NCBI GenBank assembly: GCA_964601515.1 | Contig: CAZRNU010000006.1 | Location: forward strand, 1-53,262 | Reading direction: 5' to 3' | Length of the DNA stretch: 53,262 bases | Origin: PWND01 sp964601515 | GTDB taxonomy: Bacteria; Bacteroidota; Bacteroidia; Bacteroidales; UBA7960 | In this document: in pieces, positions 8,083 through 16,862 of the stretch | Numbering within the stretch: position 1 is the stretch's first letter | Layout: the number at the start of each line of letters is the position of its first letter | The notes under the pieces: generated by a model | What the model saw: only the letters and a program-made list of their open reading frames with translations | Databases searched by the model: none | What the model was told of the DNA's origin: nothing | Translations under genes and position numbers: made by a program

Positions 8083-10836
8083 TTATTTATTCAATATCAA
8101 TTTTCGTGTTATGATTTGATTTTCGAAATGGATTTTTATAATGTAAATTCCGTTTGGCAAATGCGATACATTAATTGTAGAGATGCCATGCTTGGAGTTT
8201 GTGTGTTTGGAGACCCCAGGCATGGTGTCTCTACATGGTTCAATAATAATCGGTTTTCCGTCAATCGAAAAAATTTCAATCATCTTTACATTTTCAGTGC
8301 CTGTAATGTTTATTACATCTTTTGCAGGATTTGGGAAAATCTGAATATTAGACATGTATTCGGCGATATTATTCGCTTGGTGAACATTTATCAGGATGTT
8401 ACTTTCATAATCATAATCAAATGTTACTGTAAGATTTATATTTACGGCGTCAGGAAATAATTCAAGTATTTTTTCACTTATAATAGTAAGTGCGTTTCCA
8501 CTAATTGAATAATCAACATCAAGAGTCAAAATATGATTATTTACACCATCGTTGCCTTTAATATTTACAATTTCCGCAAGGTCGTTCCATTTAATTCCAA
8601 AATTGATATTTTGAACATTGTTTAAATAGATTGTAGATTGTGCTGGGTTTATTTCTGCAGGAATCACATTTCTACCTCTTATCCCGAAAATTACAGATCT
8701 ACTGCCACCATTGTATATCCCAATTTCTGCAAATGTTTTCCATTCGTTTGTAGGAAAGTAATTCTCACTAAAGTCTCTAAAACATGGAATGGATCCGAAT
8801 TCTGCATTAGTTGTGCCTATTTCCCAATAACCTTCATATAAACTTTGTGCATTTTCATAATAACCGGTAATTGAAATCCAATATTTCGTTTGTCCGTCAA
8901 GAATTAAGCGCTGACTGATAGGAATAAGGTAATTATTTGTATTATAAACAATTTCTTCGAAAACAATTTCGCCGGGCAAATCATCATTATTGTCAAATAT
9001 CGAAATCATAAAACCGTCATTTATTCCATTCAAACTGACTCCATCTACAAGCACATTATCAACAACCCAGTAACCAACTTCGAGCTCAAAGTCATCGGCA
9101 GTTTGAGTTACGCCGTTTGGAACAGCTCCCAACGTAGTAGATGCAACACCGAATAAGGTTGATGAAGTTAAGTTTTGTCCATAAATTACGTTACTAACAT
9201 TAATGTTTGTTGAGGCAATATTATTTTGCGGATTCTGGTCGAGTTCGTAAAAGACTTCTGCTTCAACTGTATAACGACCGTGATTAGCTGTCCAACTTTC
9301 ATTTGATGAAACAGAATAATAAGTTTCTCCAAAAGGTATTGTTACATTAACGGTATCGGCAAATACAATTCCATCAACGTTGTAAATCGTAAAAACAACA
9401 GCAACCTCAACTTCTTCGCTGCTATTATTTGACAATATTGTTATTGGCTCAACCAAACTATTCTGTTCGTAATGAATTTCCGCTTCAACTTTAACAACAC
9501 TAACATCGTGAAATATTACTTTTTCCTGAAATTTAAAATCATCTACAACAAATATGTTTTTGGAGCCGGATTGAACCGTTTTAATTTGAACTCTTACAGT
9601 TTGCCCCTTAAAATCGGACAAATCAACTTTCTTGGTTTGACAAACTAAATTATAAATATTCTCAATCAGGCTGCTGTTCGAATATATTATATTCCCATCA
9701 ATATCAGAAAGTTGAAAATGGAATTCATCATCATCAGGAGTATTGTTATTGTTACTTAAATAATTTGAGTATCTAAGAGCAAATTCGAATTCGGCATCAA
9801 TATCATCGGGTATCTGAAAATATGGACCTGTTAATACAACCTCCCTGCCTGCTATTTGCTGATGGCTTGTTCTGATTGAATTTCCGTTGCAAGCCTTATT
9901 ATTGCTCAAAAACCAATCATTTGTACTCTCAATATCCCACATTACCAAATCTTCTTCATTTTCGAATTCCTGTATATAATTGATTGTCGCCGGGTTAGAA
10001 AAAGAAATTCTTCTGGTTTTTATGTTATTTTCTACATAAACATCGTAATATTGTGCTTCTACGCTAACGTAATAAGATTTCTCCGAATAAAAAGAAACAT
10101 CGTTAAAAACTACAATAATAGAATCATTAACATTTATTGGTTCAGGAAGAGTAATAAAATCTGTCAGTTGCCCATCTATTCTTAATTCTATGTCGCATTC
10201 AATAATTGGATTTGTGCCTTTATTCTTTATTACAGCATAAACGTCATAATCGCCGGGGAATGTGTCTTTTGGGGAAAAAATATCCGAAACTTCGATATCG
10301 TGATACGAACTAACAATAGCTGGACCTTGCACTTTGTCAATAAAAATTCCATTTCCGTTAAAATTATGATATCTGAAAGCCAGATAAACTTCTTGTCCGG
10401 CGTAGGAGCTGAGATTTATTGTTTTCTGCGTAAATTCATAAAAATAATCTACATCTATTTCGTAAGACTCCAGACTTGTGAAATTTGCCGTATTATTGTT
10501 GGTTGTCGAAATCCAAACCGAAAAATCGTTTCCTGGAAAAATATTAGTAAACATATGCTTTATCCAGAAGGAAAATTCATCGCCATCACTTACACTAAGT
10601 TTTGGAGTGATGAGCCAATCAAGTCCCTCGGGAATATCGAAAGACATTTTTGCAGACGCTTTACCTTCAAAAATAGTATTTGTATCTCTTTCCCAAACTT
10701 TATCGCCGGCTTGATTAACTATTGTCCAGTATGGTGGAGGGAAAACAGTATATTCAAAACCTTCGTTTAAATACACCTGAGCAAATGTTGTGTTTGCAAT
10801 AAAGATGATTACTAAAAATTGAAATATTTTTTTCAT
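8083..10836 (-). CDS. T9SS-secreted multidomain adhesin-like protein
   Basis: The product has 917 residues with signal peptide MKKIFQFLVIIFIANTTFA. Residues about 22-170 are a choice-of-anchor J/cleaved-adhesin jelly-roll (EGFEYTVFPPPYWTIVNQAG ... WLITPKLSVSDGDEFSFWIK). A CARDB-like Ig domain follows (HDIEVSDIFSPKDTFPGDYDV). A second jelly-roll begins near residue 290 and a second CARDB-like domain near residue 450. A further beta region spans about 560-730. Residues about 735-825 resemble a CBM X2-type module (NPAQSTIYLNN ... LDVDYSISGNALTIISEKIL). The last 85 residues are a T9SS sorting domain nearly the same as that of the neighbour at 6065, but with about ten extra residues from a palindromic repeat. 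Its ATG overlaps the stop of the small gene upstream, so the two are probably co-translated. Likely a surface-exposed binding protein; ligand unknown. Confidence 0.88.
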   Translation of the reverse strand: MKKIFQFLVIIFIANTTFAQVYLNEGFEYTVFPPPYWTIVNQAGDKVWERDTNTIFEGKASAKMSFDIPEGLDWLITPKLSVSDGDEFSFWIKHMFTNIFPGNDFSVWISTTNNNTANFTSLESYEIDVDYFYEFTQKTINLSSYAGQEVYLAFRYHNFNGNGIFIDKVQGPAIVSSYHDIEVSDIFSPKDTFPGDYDVYAVIKNKGTNPIIECDIELRIDGQLTDFITLPEPINVNDSIIVVFNDVSFYSEKSYYVSVEAQYYDVYVENNIKTRRISFSNPATINYIQEFENEEDLVMWDIESTNDWFLSNNKACNGNSIRTSHQQIAGREVVLTGPYFQIPDDIDAEFEFALRYSNYLSNNNNTPDDDEFHFQLSDIDGNIIYSNSSLIENIYNLVCQTKKVDLSDFKGQTVRVQIKTVQSGSKNIFVVDDFKFQEKVIFHDVSVVKVEAEIHYEQNSLVEPITILSNNSSEEVEVAVVFTIYNVDGIVFADTVNVTIPFGETYYSVSSNESWTANHGRYTVEAEVFYELDQNPQNNIASTNINVSNVIYGQNLTSSTLFGVASTTLGAVPNGVTQTADDFELEVGYWVVDNVLVDGVSLNGINDGFMISIFDNNDDLPGEIVFEEIVYNTNNYLIPISQRLILDGQTKYWISITGYYENAQSLYEGYWEIGTTNAEFGSIPCFRDFSENYFPTNEWKTFAEIGIYNGGSRSVIFGIRGRNVIPAEINPAQSTIYLNNVQNINFGIKWNDLAEIVNIKGNDGVNNHILTLDVDYSISGNALTIISEKILELFPDAVNINLTVTFDYDYESNILINVHQANNIAEYMSNIQIFPNPAKDVINITGTENVKMIEIFSIDGKPIIIEPCRDTMPGVSKHTNSKHGISTINVSHLPNGIYIIKIHFENQIITRKLILNK
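8177..8234. repeat. expanded palindromic repeat inside coding sequence
   Basis: GTAGAGATGCCATGC (8177-8191) is the inverted partner of GCATGGTGTCTCTAC (8220-8234), with two mismatches. The spacer holds a further half copy (TTGGAGACCCCAGGCATGG). It encodes the stretch CRDTMPGVSK plus HTNSKHGIST of the sorting domain, in frame. Confidence 0.75.
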
Positions 10837-11111
10837 GTTTTATTAGTTTTTAGATTCTTTTTTGATTTGTTTTCTGCTAAGCCTTTTATCATAGATCTTA
10901 AAACCATGTTCTGATTCTTAATATATTCCGACTTCAAATTAAGCAAGGTTTTATTGTTGGGATTCAAACAGAGATCTGAATCAAGCATTATCTCAGCTTT
11001 TTGCATCATATTAGCCGCTTCTAGAAGCATTCCATTTCTGCGCAATTTTTCGGCTGAGAAAAATATTTGCTTTGTAATAATCGACAATGAAGAATAATAT
11101 AGTTTGGACAT
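10833..11111 (-). CDS. small helical protein, function unknown
   Basis: With the ATG at 11111 the product is 92 residues; a TTG at 11138 would add nine. It is predicted mostly helical, Lys-rich at the end (KSKKNLKTNKT), without signal peptide or membrane segment. AANMMQKAEIMLDSDLCLNPNN resembles one TPR-like helix pair. Its stop overlaps the start of the adhesin gene (ATGA at 10836-10833), and a fair promoter lies about 50 bases upstream, so it looks like the first gene of that transcript. No family was recognised. Confidence 0.5.
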   Translation of the reverse strand: MSKLYYSSLSIITKQIFFSAEKLRRNGMLLEAANMMQKAEIMLDSDLCLNPNNKTLLNLKSEYIKNQNMVLRSMIKGLAENKSKKNLKTNKT

Positions 11112-11161
11112 AATATCTATAAACACTCTTTTTGACAAAACATGGATTGAAATGTTGCCAA

Positions 11162-11193
11162 CAAAAGTATTACTTCATTGATGTTTGAGGCAA
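11162..11193 (-). promoter_or_regulatory. Bacteroidota-type promoter
   Basis: On the minus strand TTG (11193-11191) is followed after 21 bases by TACTTTTG (11169-11162), which matches the -7 element TAnnTTTG. Transcription would start near 11155 and serve the small gene and the adhesin gene behind it. The -33 element is only three bases long, so this is moderate evidence. Confidence 0.45.
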
Positions 11194-11254
11194 TCGGGTT
11201 TATTCCTCAAAATCTAATCAGGAAAATAACGGATACAAAAATGTTCAAGGAAGA

Positions 11255-11914
11255 TTACAATTTAACAAATCCTTTTTTAATGGCATATTTGACCATATCA
11301 ATAGTATTTCGCAAATTGAGTTTTTCAAGAATATTATTTTTATGAGTTTCAACAGTGCGAACTGATATATTGAGTTTGTCTGCAATTTCTTTAAAGCTCA
11401 AACCATCAGAGAAGGCTTTAACAACATCTATTTCTCTTTCACTGAGCTCGCTATTAGGAGCTAATGAGTTAGTTTTACCTTTTATTATAGACACATAACT
11501 CTTGTATATAATGCTGCTAATAGATTCTCCGTAATACTCTTCTCCTATAGAAATACTATTAAGTGCAGCAATAAGCTCTTCTCTTGAACTTTCTTTAGAA
11601 AGAAATCCAACAGCGCCGGCTTTAATAGCAGAAATTACATACTCTTCTTCTGCGTTTGCACTAAGAATTAATACTTTTATTTCCGGATAATTAATGTTTA
11701 GAATCTTTGTTATTTCTACTCCGTCCATTACAGGCATTCCAATGTCAAGAATAATAATATCAGGTTTTATATTTTCAATAATATTAAATAATTCTTTCCC
11801 TGAGTTTACATCTGCTGCAACTAGAAAAGATTTATTACCAAACAGCATAGCCCTAACTCCTTCTCTAACAATTTTATGATCATCAACTAAAATAATTTTT
11901 TTAACAATTTCCAT
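11255..11914 (-). CDS. NarL/FixJ-family response regulator
   Basis: The product has 219 residues, the usual length of the family. The receiver domain spans residues 5-122 with acidic pair D11-D12, phosphoacceptor D57 in IILDIGMP, and the conserved Lys in GFLSKESS. A LuxR-type helix-turn-helix follows (residues about 155-215: LSEREIDVVKAFSDGLSFKE, IADKLNISVRTVETHKNNI). It should be a DNA-binding regulator phosphorylated by a histidine kinase, but no kinase gene is adjacent or anywhere in the window, so it is an orphan. TATATTTG in the upstream gap may be its -7 element. Its targets are not evident; the surrounding T9SS and protease genes are candidates by position only. Confidence 0.95.
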   Translation of the reverse strand: MEIVKKIILVDDHKIVREGVRAMLFGNKSFLVAADVNSGKELFNIIENIKPDIIILDIGMPVMDGVEITKILNINYPEIKVLILSANAEEEYVISAIKAGAVGFLSKESSREELIAALNSISIGEEYYGESISSIIYKSYVSIIKGKTNSLAPNSELSEREIDVVKAFSDGLSFKEIADKLNISVRTVETHKNNILEKLNLRNTIDMVKYAIKKGFVKL

Positions 11915-12117
11915 GATATAATATTTTTTTCTATCTCAAATTATCGGAAATAAAACTTTCGTATTTTAAACGTCAAATATAAACAATGAATAAAAGAACA
12001 TTTATAATATTTGAAAATTTCAAGGTTATTTAACTTTTCAATCATTTGTTTATATAATCTTAAAGTGACAGCTTTATTAATGTTAAAAAGAAATTTAAAA
12101 AAAAGAAATTAATTTTT

Positions 12118-12145
12118 TTTGATAATACAATACAATTTATCTTTG
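12118..12145 (+). promoter_or_regulatory. Bacteroidota-type promoter
   Basis: TTTG (12118-12121), a 16-base spacer, then TATCTTTG (12138-12145), an exact TAnnTTTG. The spacing is at the short end of what is seen in the phylum. Transcription would start near 12150, about 23 bases before the ATG at 12173, which supports that start. Confidence 0.5.
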
Positions 12146-12172
12146 TTTAAGCACAATCTCAAACCCAAACCT

Positions 12173-13030
12173 ATGATACATAAATCAACAAATATTTTTG
12201 CTTGTATAATCCTATTATTTGGATTAACATTCTGCCAGTCATCAAAAAAAAACCTTCAAAGCAATGCAAGCAACCAAGAAAAAATTTCTACAAGTATTCA
12301 TTTATTCGTGAGTGATTCTGTAGAAAGAAATGACGCAGAAACAATTCTAAGCTTTTTCTCTCAGAATGAAAAAGTAAAAAGATTCAGAAAAGTTGAAATT
12401 TGCGAACAAATTATATCTGGAACAATTATAAACAAAGAAACTGAATTTCTTATAAATTTATTTGATGATACAAGTTACGAATCGACATTAAACAATTCAT
12501 CATTACGTTCGGACAAATCTATTATTTACAATTTTAGCCTTAAAGAACTCGACAATGTAACCCTTTTACTCTCATCAACAAATAATAGGGTACTTGGCAA
12601 TTTGCATATTCCTAATACAGATCAGTTTTTTACAATTATTAGCAATCCCGACACCGGAGAACATTTTGTTATTGAAATGCAAGCATCAGACAGAGACATA
12701 ATAGAATCCGGCCCGGTGATGAGAGCTCCTGCCTACACCGGTTTAATACAATATCAGCAACCTAGCGGACAGATTATTGAGATTTATCTTAAAGGAGATG
12801 AAAGAATTAAATATGCTGAGACAACAGATGGTTACACTATACTTTCAAACACCGATGGAGAGTATTTTTATGCAACCTTGGATAAAAAAGGTGATATGAT
12901 TATTTCAGACATTTCTGTATCTCCAATAGAAAGTAGATCTCAGGAAGAAATAACTTTCTTAAATAACACTCCAAAGAATCTTTCTTTTTCTGATAAACAA
13001 ATAGAAGAATTTTTGAAAAAATTCAACTAA
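12173..13030 (+). CDS. exported prodomain-only protein related to M6 protease propeptide
   Basis: I place the start at 12173 because the frame further up has no signal sequence and overlaps the promoter; the product is 285 residues. The N-terminus MIHKSTNIFACIILLFGLTFC is a signal peptide with Cys21 in a lipobox-like place, though Phe before the Cys is unusual, so lipidation is uncertain. Residues about 30-175 resemble the N-terminal pro-region common in secreted Bacteroidota peptidases (NNRVLGNLHIPNTDQFFTII). Residues 183-285 align along their whole length with the propeptide of the M6 peptidase encoded 209 bases downstream (shared LKGDE, DGYTILS, GEY-Y, LD--GD). No catalytic domain or zinc motif follows. 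It may inhibit or fold the neighbour in trans, or be the remnant of a duplicated protease gene. Confidence 0.8.
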   Translation: MIHKSTNIFACIILLFGLTFCQSSKKNLQSNASNQEKISTSIHLFVSDSVERNDAETILSFFSQNEKVKRFRKVEICEQIISGTIINKETEFLINLFDDTSYESTLNNSSLRSDKSIIYNFSLKELDNVTLLLSSTNNRVLGNLHIPNTDQFFTIISNPDTGEHFVIEMQASDRDIIESGPVMRAPAYTGLIQYQQPSGQIIEIYLKGDERIKYAETTDGYTILSNTDGEYFYATLDKKGDMIISDISVSPIESRSQEEITFLNNTPKNLSFSDKQIEEFLKKFN

Positions 13031-13238
13031 TCTGATTCTTTATTGTTATTTGATTTATTGATTATTCAATTTCATTTTTGTATTATTTAACAGAAAATGA
13101 GATTGTTCGGATAACCAAACAAGAATTAAATGTTTATTTTTGTCAGATTATTATCAACATTATATCGAAGCATTAACCAACCTAAACAAAAAAAACCAAA
13201 CCTATTCAATACTTATTTACAAACAAAATGCAACTGTT

Positions 13239-16200
13239 ATGAAAAAATCATTAACATTTATTTACTTAGTTTTTCTGTTTTTCCAGATTTTCAATTTATC
13301 TCAACCCGTATTATCGGTACCGGCTTATCCTCATCCGATTGAATTTAAACAACCTGACGGGAGTATAATTACAATTCAACTAAAGGGCGATGAAAAAGTT
13401 AACTGGGCTGTTACAATGGATGGTTATACAATCCTATCTACAAAAGAAGGAGAGTATCAATATGCTTTACTTGACGAAGAGGGAGACTTAACTTTCTCCG
13501 GAGTAAAAGTGTCAAATATTGAAAAAAGAACTTACAATGAAGAGTACTTTTTAAAATCTTTACCAAAAGGTCTTTTTTACAGTGAAAAGCAGGTTAATAT
13601 GCTATTGTCGGTTTGGGAAATGAAGGATAATGCTGCTAAAGCTTTTCCAACAACCGGAGATAGAAAACTTTTTTGTGTTTTGATGCAAACACCGGATATA
13701 TCTTTCACAAAAACCAAGGCAGAGTTTCAAGCTCTTTTCAATCAGTTAAATTATACTGTGGGTGGAGCTACCGGAAGCGTTAAAGACTATTATCTTGAAA
13801 ACTCATACGGGCAATTAAATTTAACAACCGATGTATTTGGCCCTTATACAGCAAGCCAAAACATGGCAAATTATGCCAGCGACGCAAGGCCTTTAGTAAC
13901 TCAGGGTGTTCAAGCTGCAAATGCTGAAGCAAATTTTGCAGATTATGATAATGATAATGATGGTTCAGTTGATGGAGTTTATATGATTTTTGCGGGATAC
14001 GGTCAGGAAGCCGGTGGTGGCTCAGGAACAATTTGGTCGCATGCTTGGTCTATTAGCCCAATTCAACTAGATGGAAAATGGATTTCAAGATATGCTTGCT
14101 CTCCTGAACTTCGTGGTAATTCCGGAACAAACATTACAAGAATAGGAGTTATTGGTCACGAGTTTGGCCATGTACTTGGTGCGCCTGACTATTATGACAC
14201 AGACTATGAAACCGGAGGTCAATTTACCGGAACAGGACAATGGGATATGATGGCAGGCGGTTCTTGGAACAATGGTGGTGCAACACCCGCGCATCACAAC
14301 GGTTTTACAAAAGTGTTTTTTTTTAATTGGGCATCTGCAACTGTATTAAATAGTGCTGCAACAATTACATTAAAAAATGCTGCTGAATTTAGCGACTCTT
14401 TCTACAGATATAATACAAATACATCAAACGAATATTTCTTTATAGAAAATCGCGAAAAACATAAATTTGATGAGTACATTCCAGGAAGTGGATTAATAAT
14501 TTATCATGTTCACTCGGGAGTTATGAATTCTGCTAACAGCAATTCAATTAATACTACGCATCCTCAAAGAATGTATCCTGTAGCACAAAATGCTTCCATG
14601 GACCCAACAAGTGACCCTAATTCATATGGAACAATAAATGCTGCAAATTGCGCATGGACAGGAACAACAGGCAAAACTTCATTTACTGATGCTACTCTTC
14701 CAAGCTCAAAATCATGGGCAGGAGCAAATACAAATAAACCTATTACAAATATTCTTAGAAATGCCGGAGCAAAAACTGTTACTCTTGATTTTATGGGTGG
14801 TAATGTGACTCCGAATGTTGTGACTTTCAACGTATCCGACCAGTACGGAAACAAAATTGAAAATGCTCAGATTACCGTAACTAAGACTTCAAAAAATGTA
14901 AACGTTATTTCTAATAGAGTTGAATCCACGAATAATTACCCTATTAATTCCGACGTCTTCTCAGTACAAAAGGCTGAAAAACCGGTTCCAATGCCTGAGA
15001 ACAAGGATGAAAAACATACATGGGTTCATTGGGACGACGGGATATATGCCAATTCTATTGGCCTAACCGGAGGTGGAACCTTAACAATTGCATCAAGATG
15101 GGAATCATCGGATATATCGGCATATAATGGTATGGAAATTACGAAAATCAGGGCATACGTAAACACATTACCTACAACCGCAACACTTAAAATATGGCAA
15201 GGAAATAATCAGAGCTCACTTACTGAAGTAAGAAGCCAAGTTTTTACTACCAGTGCTAGCAGCTGGAACGAGATTACACTAAGTTCTTCATACACTATTA
15301 ATGCTTCTCAAGAATTGTGGTTTGGAGTAGTATATGTTCATGACAATGGAATACACCCTGCAGGAATTGATGCAGGTCCTGCTATTATAGGCAATGGAGA
15401 CAAAGCAAAAATAAACGATGGCGATTGGGTGAATCTTTCTGACTATGGTTTTGGGAATTGGCTTCTTCAGGCGTACATAGAGGGCGAACAAACCATAGTC
15501 CTATATACTGATGCCAACGGTCAGGCTAGTTTTGAAGCTGAGCTTTCAAGTTATTCTTATGACGCCGAGAAAACAGGATATACCTCTGCTAATGGCAACT
15601 TTACTGTTACAGGAGAAACTACTACAGTAAACATTATACTTCAAAATCAAAGCACAACAACTCCTGTTGTGACAACCGGAACTATTACCAACATAGGCTC
15701 AACAACGGCAACAGGATCAGGCAATGCAACATCAGACGGAGGCTCTACAATTACAGTTAAGGGCGTAGCTTATGCTACAACACAAAACCCGACTACTGCC
15801 AATAGTACCGCGCCGGGCGGAATAGGGACCGGAAGTTTTACAGCTAATATGACCGGACTAACCCCGGGTACATTATACTATGTTAGAGCTTATGCAACCA
15901 ATGCTAATGGCACAACATACGGCAATCAGGTTTCTTTTACAACTTATGCTCCTCCAACTGTTACTACATCAGCTGTTACCAGCATTACAACCTCAACAGC
16001 TACTGCGGGAGGTAATGTAACAGCAGATGGAGGTGGCACTGTTACAGCAAGAGGAGTTGTTTACGCAACAACACAAAACCCGACTACTGCCAATAGCGTT
16101 GTGTACGCAGGAACAGGCACAGGAAGTTTTACTGCTCCTTTAAGCGGACTTACTGCAGGAACATTATACTATGTAAGGGCATTTGCAACAAACACTTATG

Positions 16201-16811
16201 GAACAACATACGGCAGTCAAGTGTCGTTTACAACAACTTCTCCTTTATATCCACCTACTGTTACTACAGCAGATGTATCTAATATTACAATGAATTCTGC
16301 TAATGCAGGAGGTAATGTAACTGAATCCGGAGGCGCAACAGTTACTTCTAGAGGGGTTGTTTATGCGACAACACAGAACCCGACTACTGCAAACAACTCG
16401 GTTTCGGGAGGAAGTGGAACAGGTAGTTTTAATGTAACATTAAGTTCATTAATTCCAAACACTACATATTATGTAAGAGCATTTGCCGTTAACAGTCAAG
16501 GGACATCATACGGAGCACAAAAGTGGTTTACAACTGCCGAGGACAACACTTCTATTTCTGACAATAATGATAAAAAGAACATAGAGGTTTATCCTAATCC
16601 GGCTAAAGATGTTGTTAGTGTTTCATCAAGAAACAGTATTATTGACATCAGAGTATTTGACATATTTGGAAATCTTGTTTATTCTTCAAACATAAATGAA
16701 TCGGCAGATTTACATCAAATAAACATCAGCGATTTTTCTGCAGGAATTTATTTTGTACAACTAAGAAATATTGACGGATTATTTACAAGCAAGCTGCAGG
16801 TTTTGAAATAA
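13239..16811 (+). CDS. T9SS-secreted M6-family metallopeptidase
   Basis: The frame is open upstream, but the ATG at 13239 starts a signal peptide (MKKSLTFIYLVFLFFQIF); the product is 1190 residues. Residues about 28-130 are the propeptide. The M6 (immune inhibitor A-like) catalytic domain spans about 145-445, with zinc motif HEFGH at 307-311, downstream GAPDYYD and the Met-turn WDMMAGG. An Ig-like strand region and a jelly-roll (residues about 585-750: WVHWDDGIYANSIG ... WLLQAYIEG) follow. Three fibronectin-III-like repeats of 97-100 residues span about 808-1101, and a T9SS type A sorting domain ends the protein (VYPNPAKDVV ... AGIYFVQL). It should be a secreted zinc endopeptidase acting on proteins outside the cell, activated by propeptide removal. 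A -7-like TATTTTTG lies at 13135-13142. Confidence 0.93.
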   Translation: MKKSLTFIYLVFLFFQIFNLSQPVLSVPAYPHPIEFKQPDGSIITIQLKGDEKVNWAVTMDGYTILSTKEGEYQYALLDEEGDLTFSGVKVSNIEKRTYNEEYFLKSLPKGLFYSEKQVNMLLSVWEMKDNAAKAFPTTGDRKLFCVLMQTPDISFTKTKAEFQALFNQLNYTVGGATGSVKDYYLENSYGQLNLTTDVFGPYTASQNMANYASDARPLVTQGVQAANAEANFADYDNDNDGSVDGVYMIFAGYGQEAGGGSGTIWSHAWSISPIQLDGKWISRYACSPELRGNSGTNITRIGVIGHEFGHVLGAPDYYDTDYETGGQFTGTGQWDMMAGGSWNNGGATPAHHNGFTKVFFFNWASATVLNSAATITLKNAAEFSDSFYRYNTNTSNEYFFIENREKHKFDEYIPGSGLIIYHVHSGVMNSANSNSINTTHPQRMYPVAQNASMDPTSDPNSYGTINAANCAWTGTTGKTSFTDATLPSSKSWAGANTNKPITNILRNAGAKTVTLDFMGGNVTPNVVTFNVSDQYGNKIENAQITVTKTSKNVNVISNRVESTNNYPINSDVFSVQKAEKPVPMPENKDEKHTWVHWDDGIYANSIGLTGGGTLTIASRWESSDISAYNGMEITKIRAYVNTLPTTATLKIWQGNNQSSLTEVRSQVFTTSASSWNEITLSSSYTINASQELWFGVVYVHDNGIHPAGIDAGPAIIGNGDKAKINDGDWVNLSDYGFGNWLLQAYIEGEQTIVLYTDANGQASFEAELSSYSYDAEKTGYTSANGNFTVTGETTTVNIILQNQSTTTPVVTTGTITNIGSTTATGSGNATSDGGSTITVKGVAYATTQNPTTANSTAPGGIGTGSFTANMTGLTPGTLYYVRAYATNANGTTYGNQVSFTTYAPPTVTTSAVTSITTSTATAGGNVTADGGGTVTARGVVYATTQNPTTANSVVYAGTGTGSFTAPLSGLTAGTLYYVRAFATNTYGTTYGSQVSFTTTSPLYPPTVTTADVSNITMNSANAGGNVTESGGATVTSRGVVYATTQNPTTANNSVSGGSGTGSFNVTLSSLIPNTTYYVRAFAVNSQGTSYGAQKWFTTAEDNTSISDNNDKKNIEVYPNPAKDVVSVSSRNSIIDIRVFDIFGNLVYSSNINESADLHQINISDFSAGIYFVQLRNIDGLFTSKLQVLK
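15660..16540 (+). repeat. three tandem FN3-like coding repeats
   Basis: Three in-frame repeats of about 291-300 bases. The segment ACAACACAAAACCCGACTAC is identical in the first two copies (from 15777 and 16068) and has one change in the third (from 16368). Such DNA-level identity implies recent duplication or conversion and makes copy-number change by recombination plausible. Confidence 0.85.
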
Positions 16812-16828
16812 AATCATTAGAAAATAAT

Positions 16829-16862
16829 GGAATAATTGAAAGGCTTAAAGCTTTCTTATTCC
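16829..16862. terminator. hairpin between convergent M6 protease and cvfB genes
   Basis: GGAATAA (16829-16835) pairs with TTATTCC (16856-16862), and GAAAG with CTTTC inside it, leaving a small bulge and short loop. It overlaps the last codons of the minus-strand gene and lies 18 bases after the protease stop, so it can serve both. The T-run is weak on either side. Confidence 0.55.

Noticed and set aside
13031..13238. Frameshift joining the prodomain-only protein to the M6 protease as one broken gene
   Set aside because: The protease has its own signal peptide and full propeptide, so the two are separate units; a duplicated remnant remains possible.
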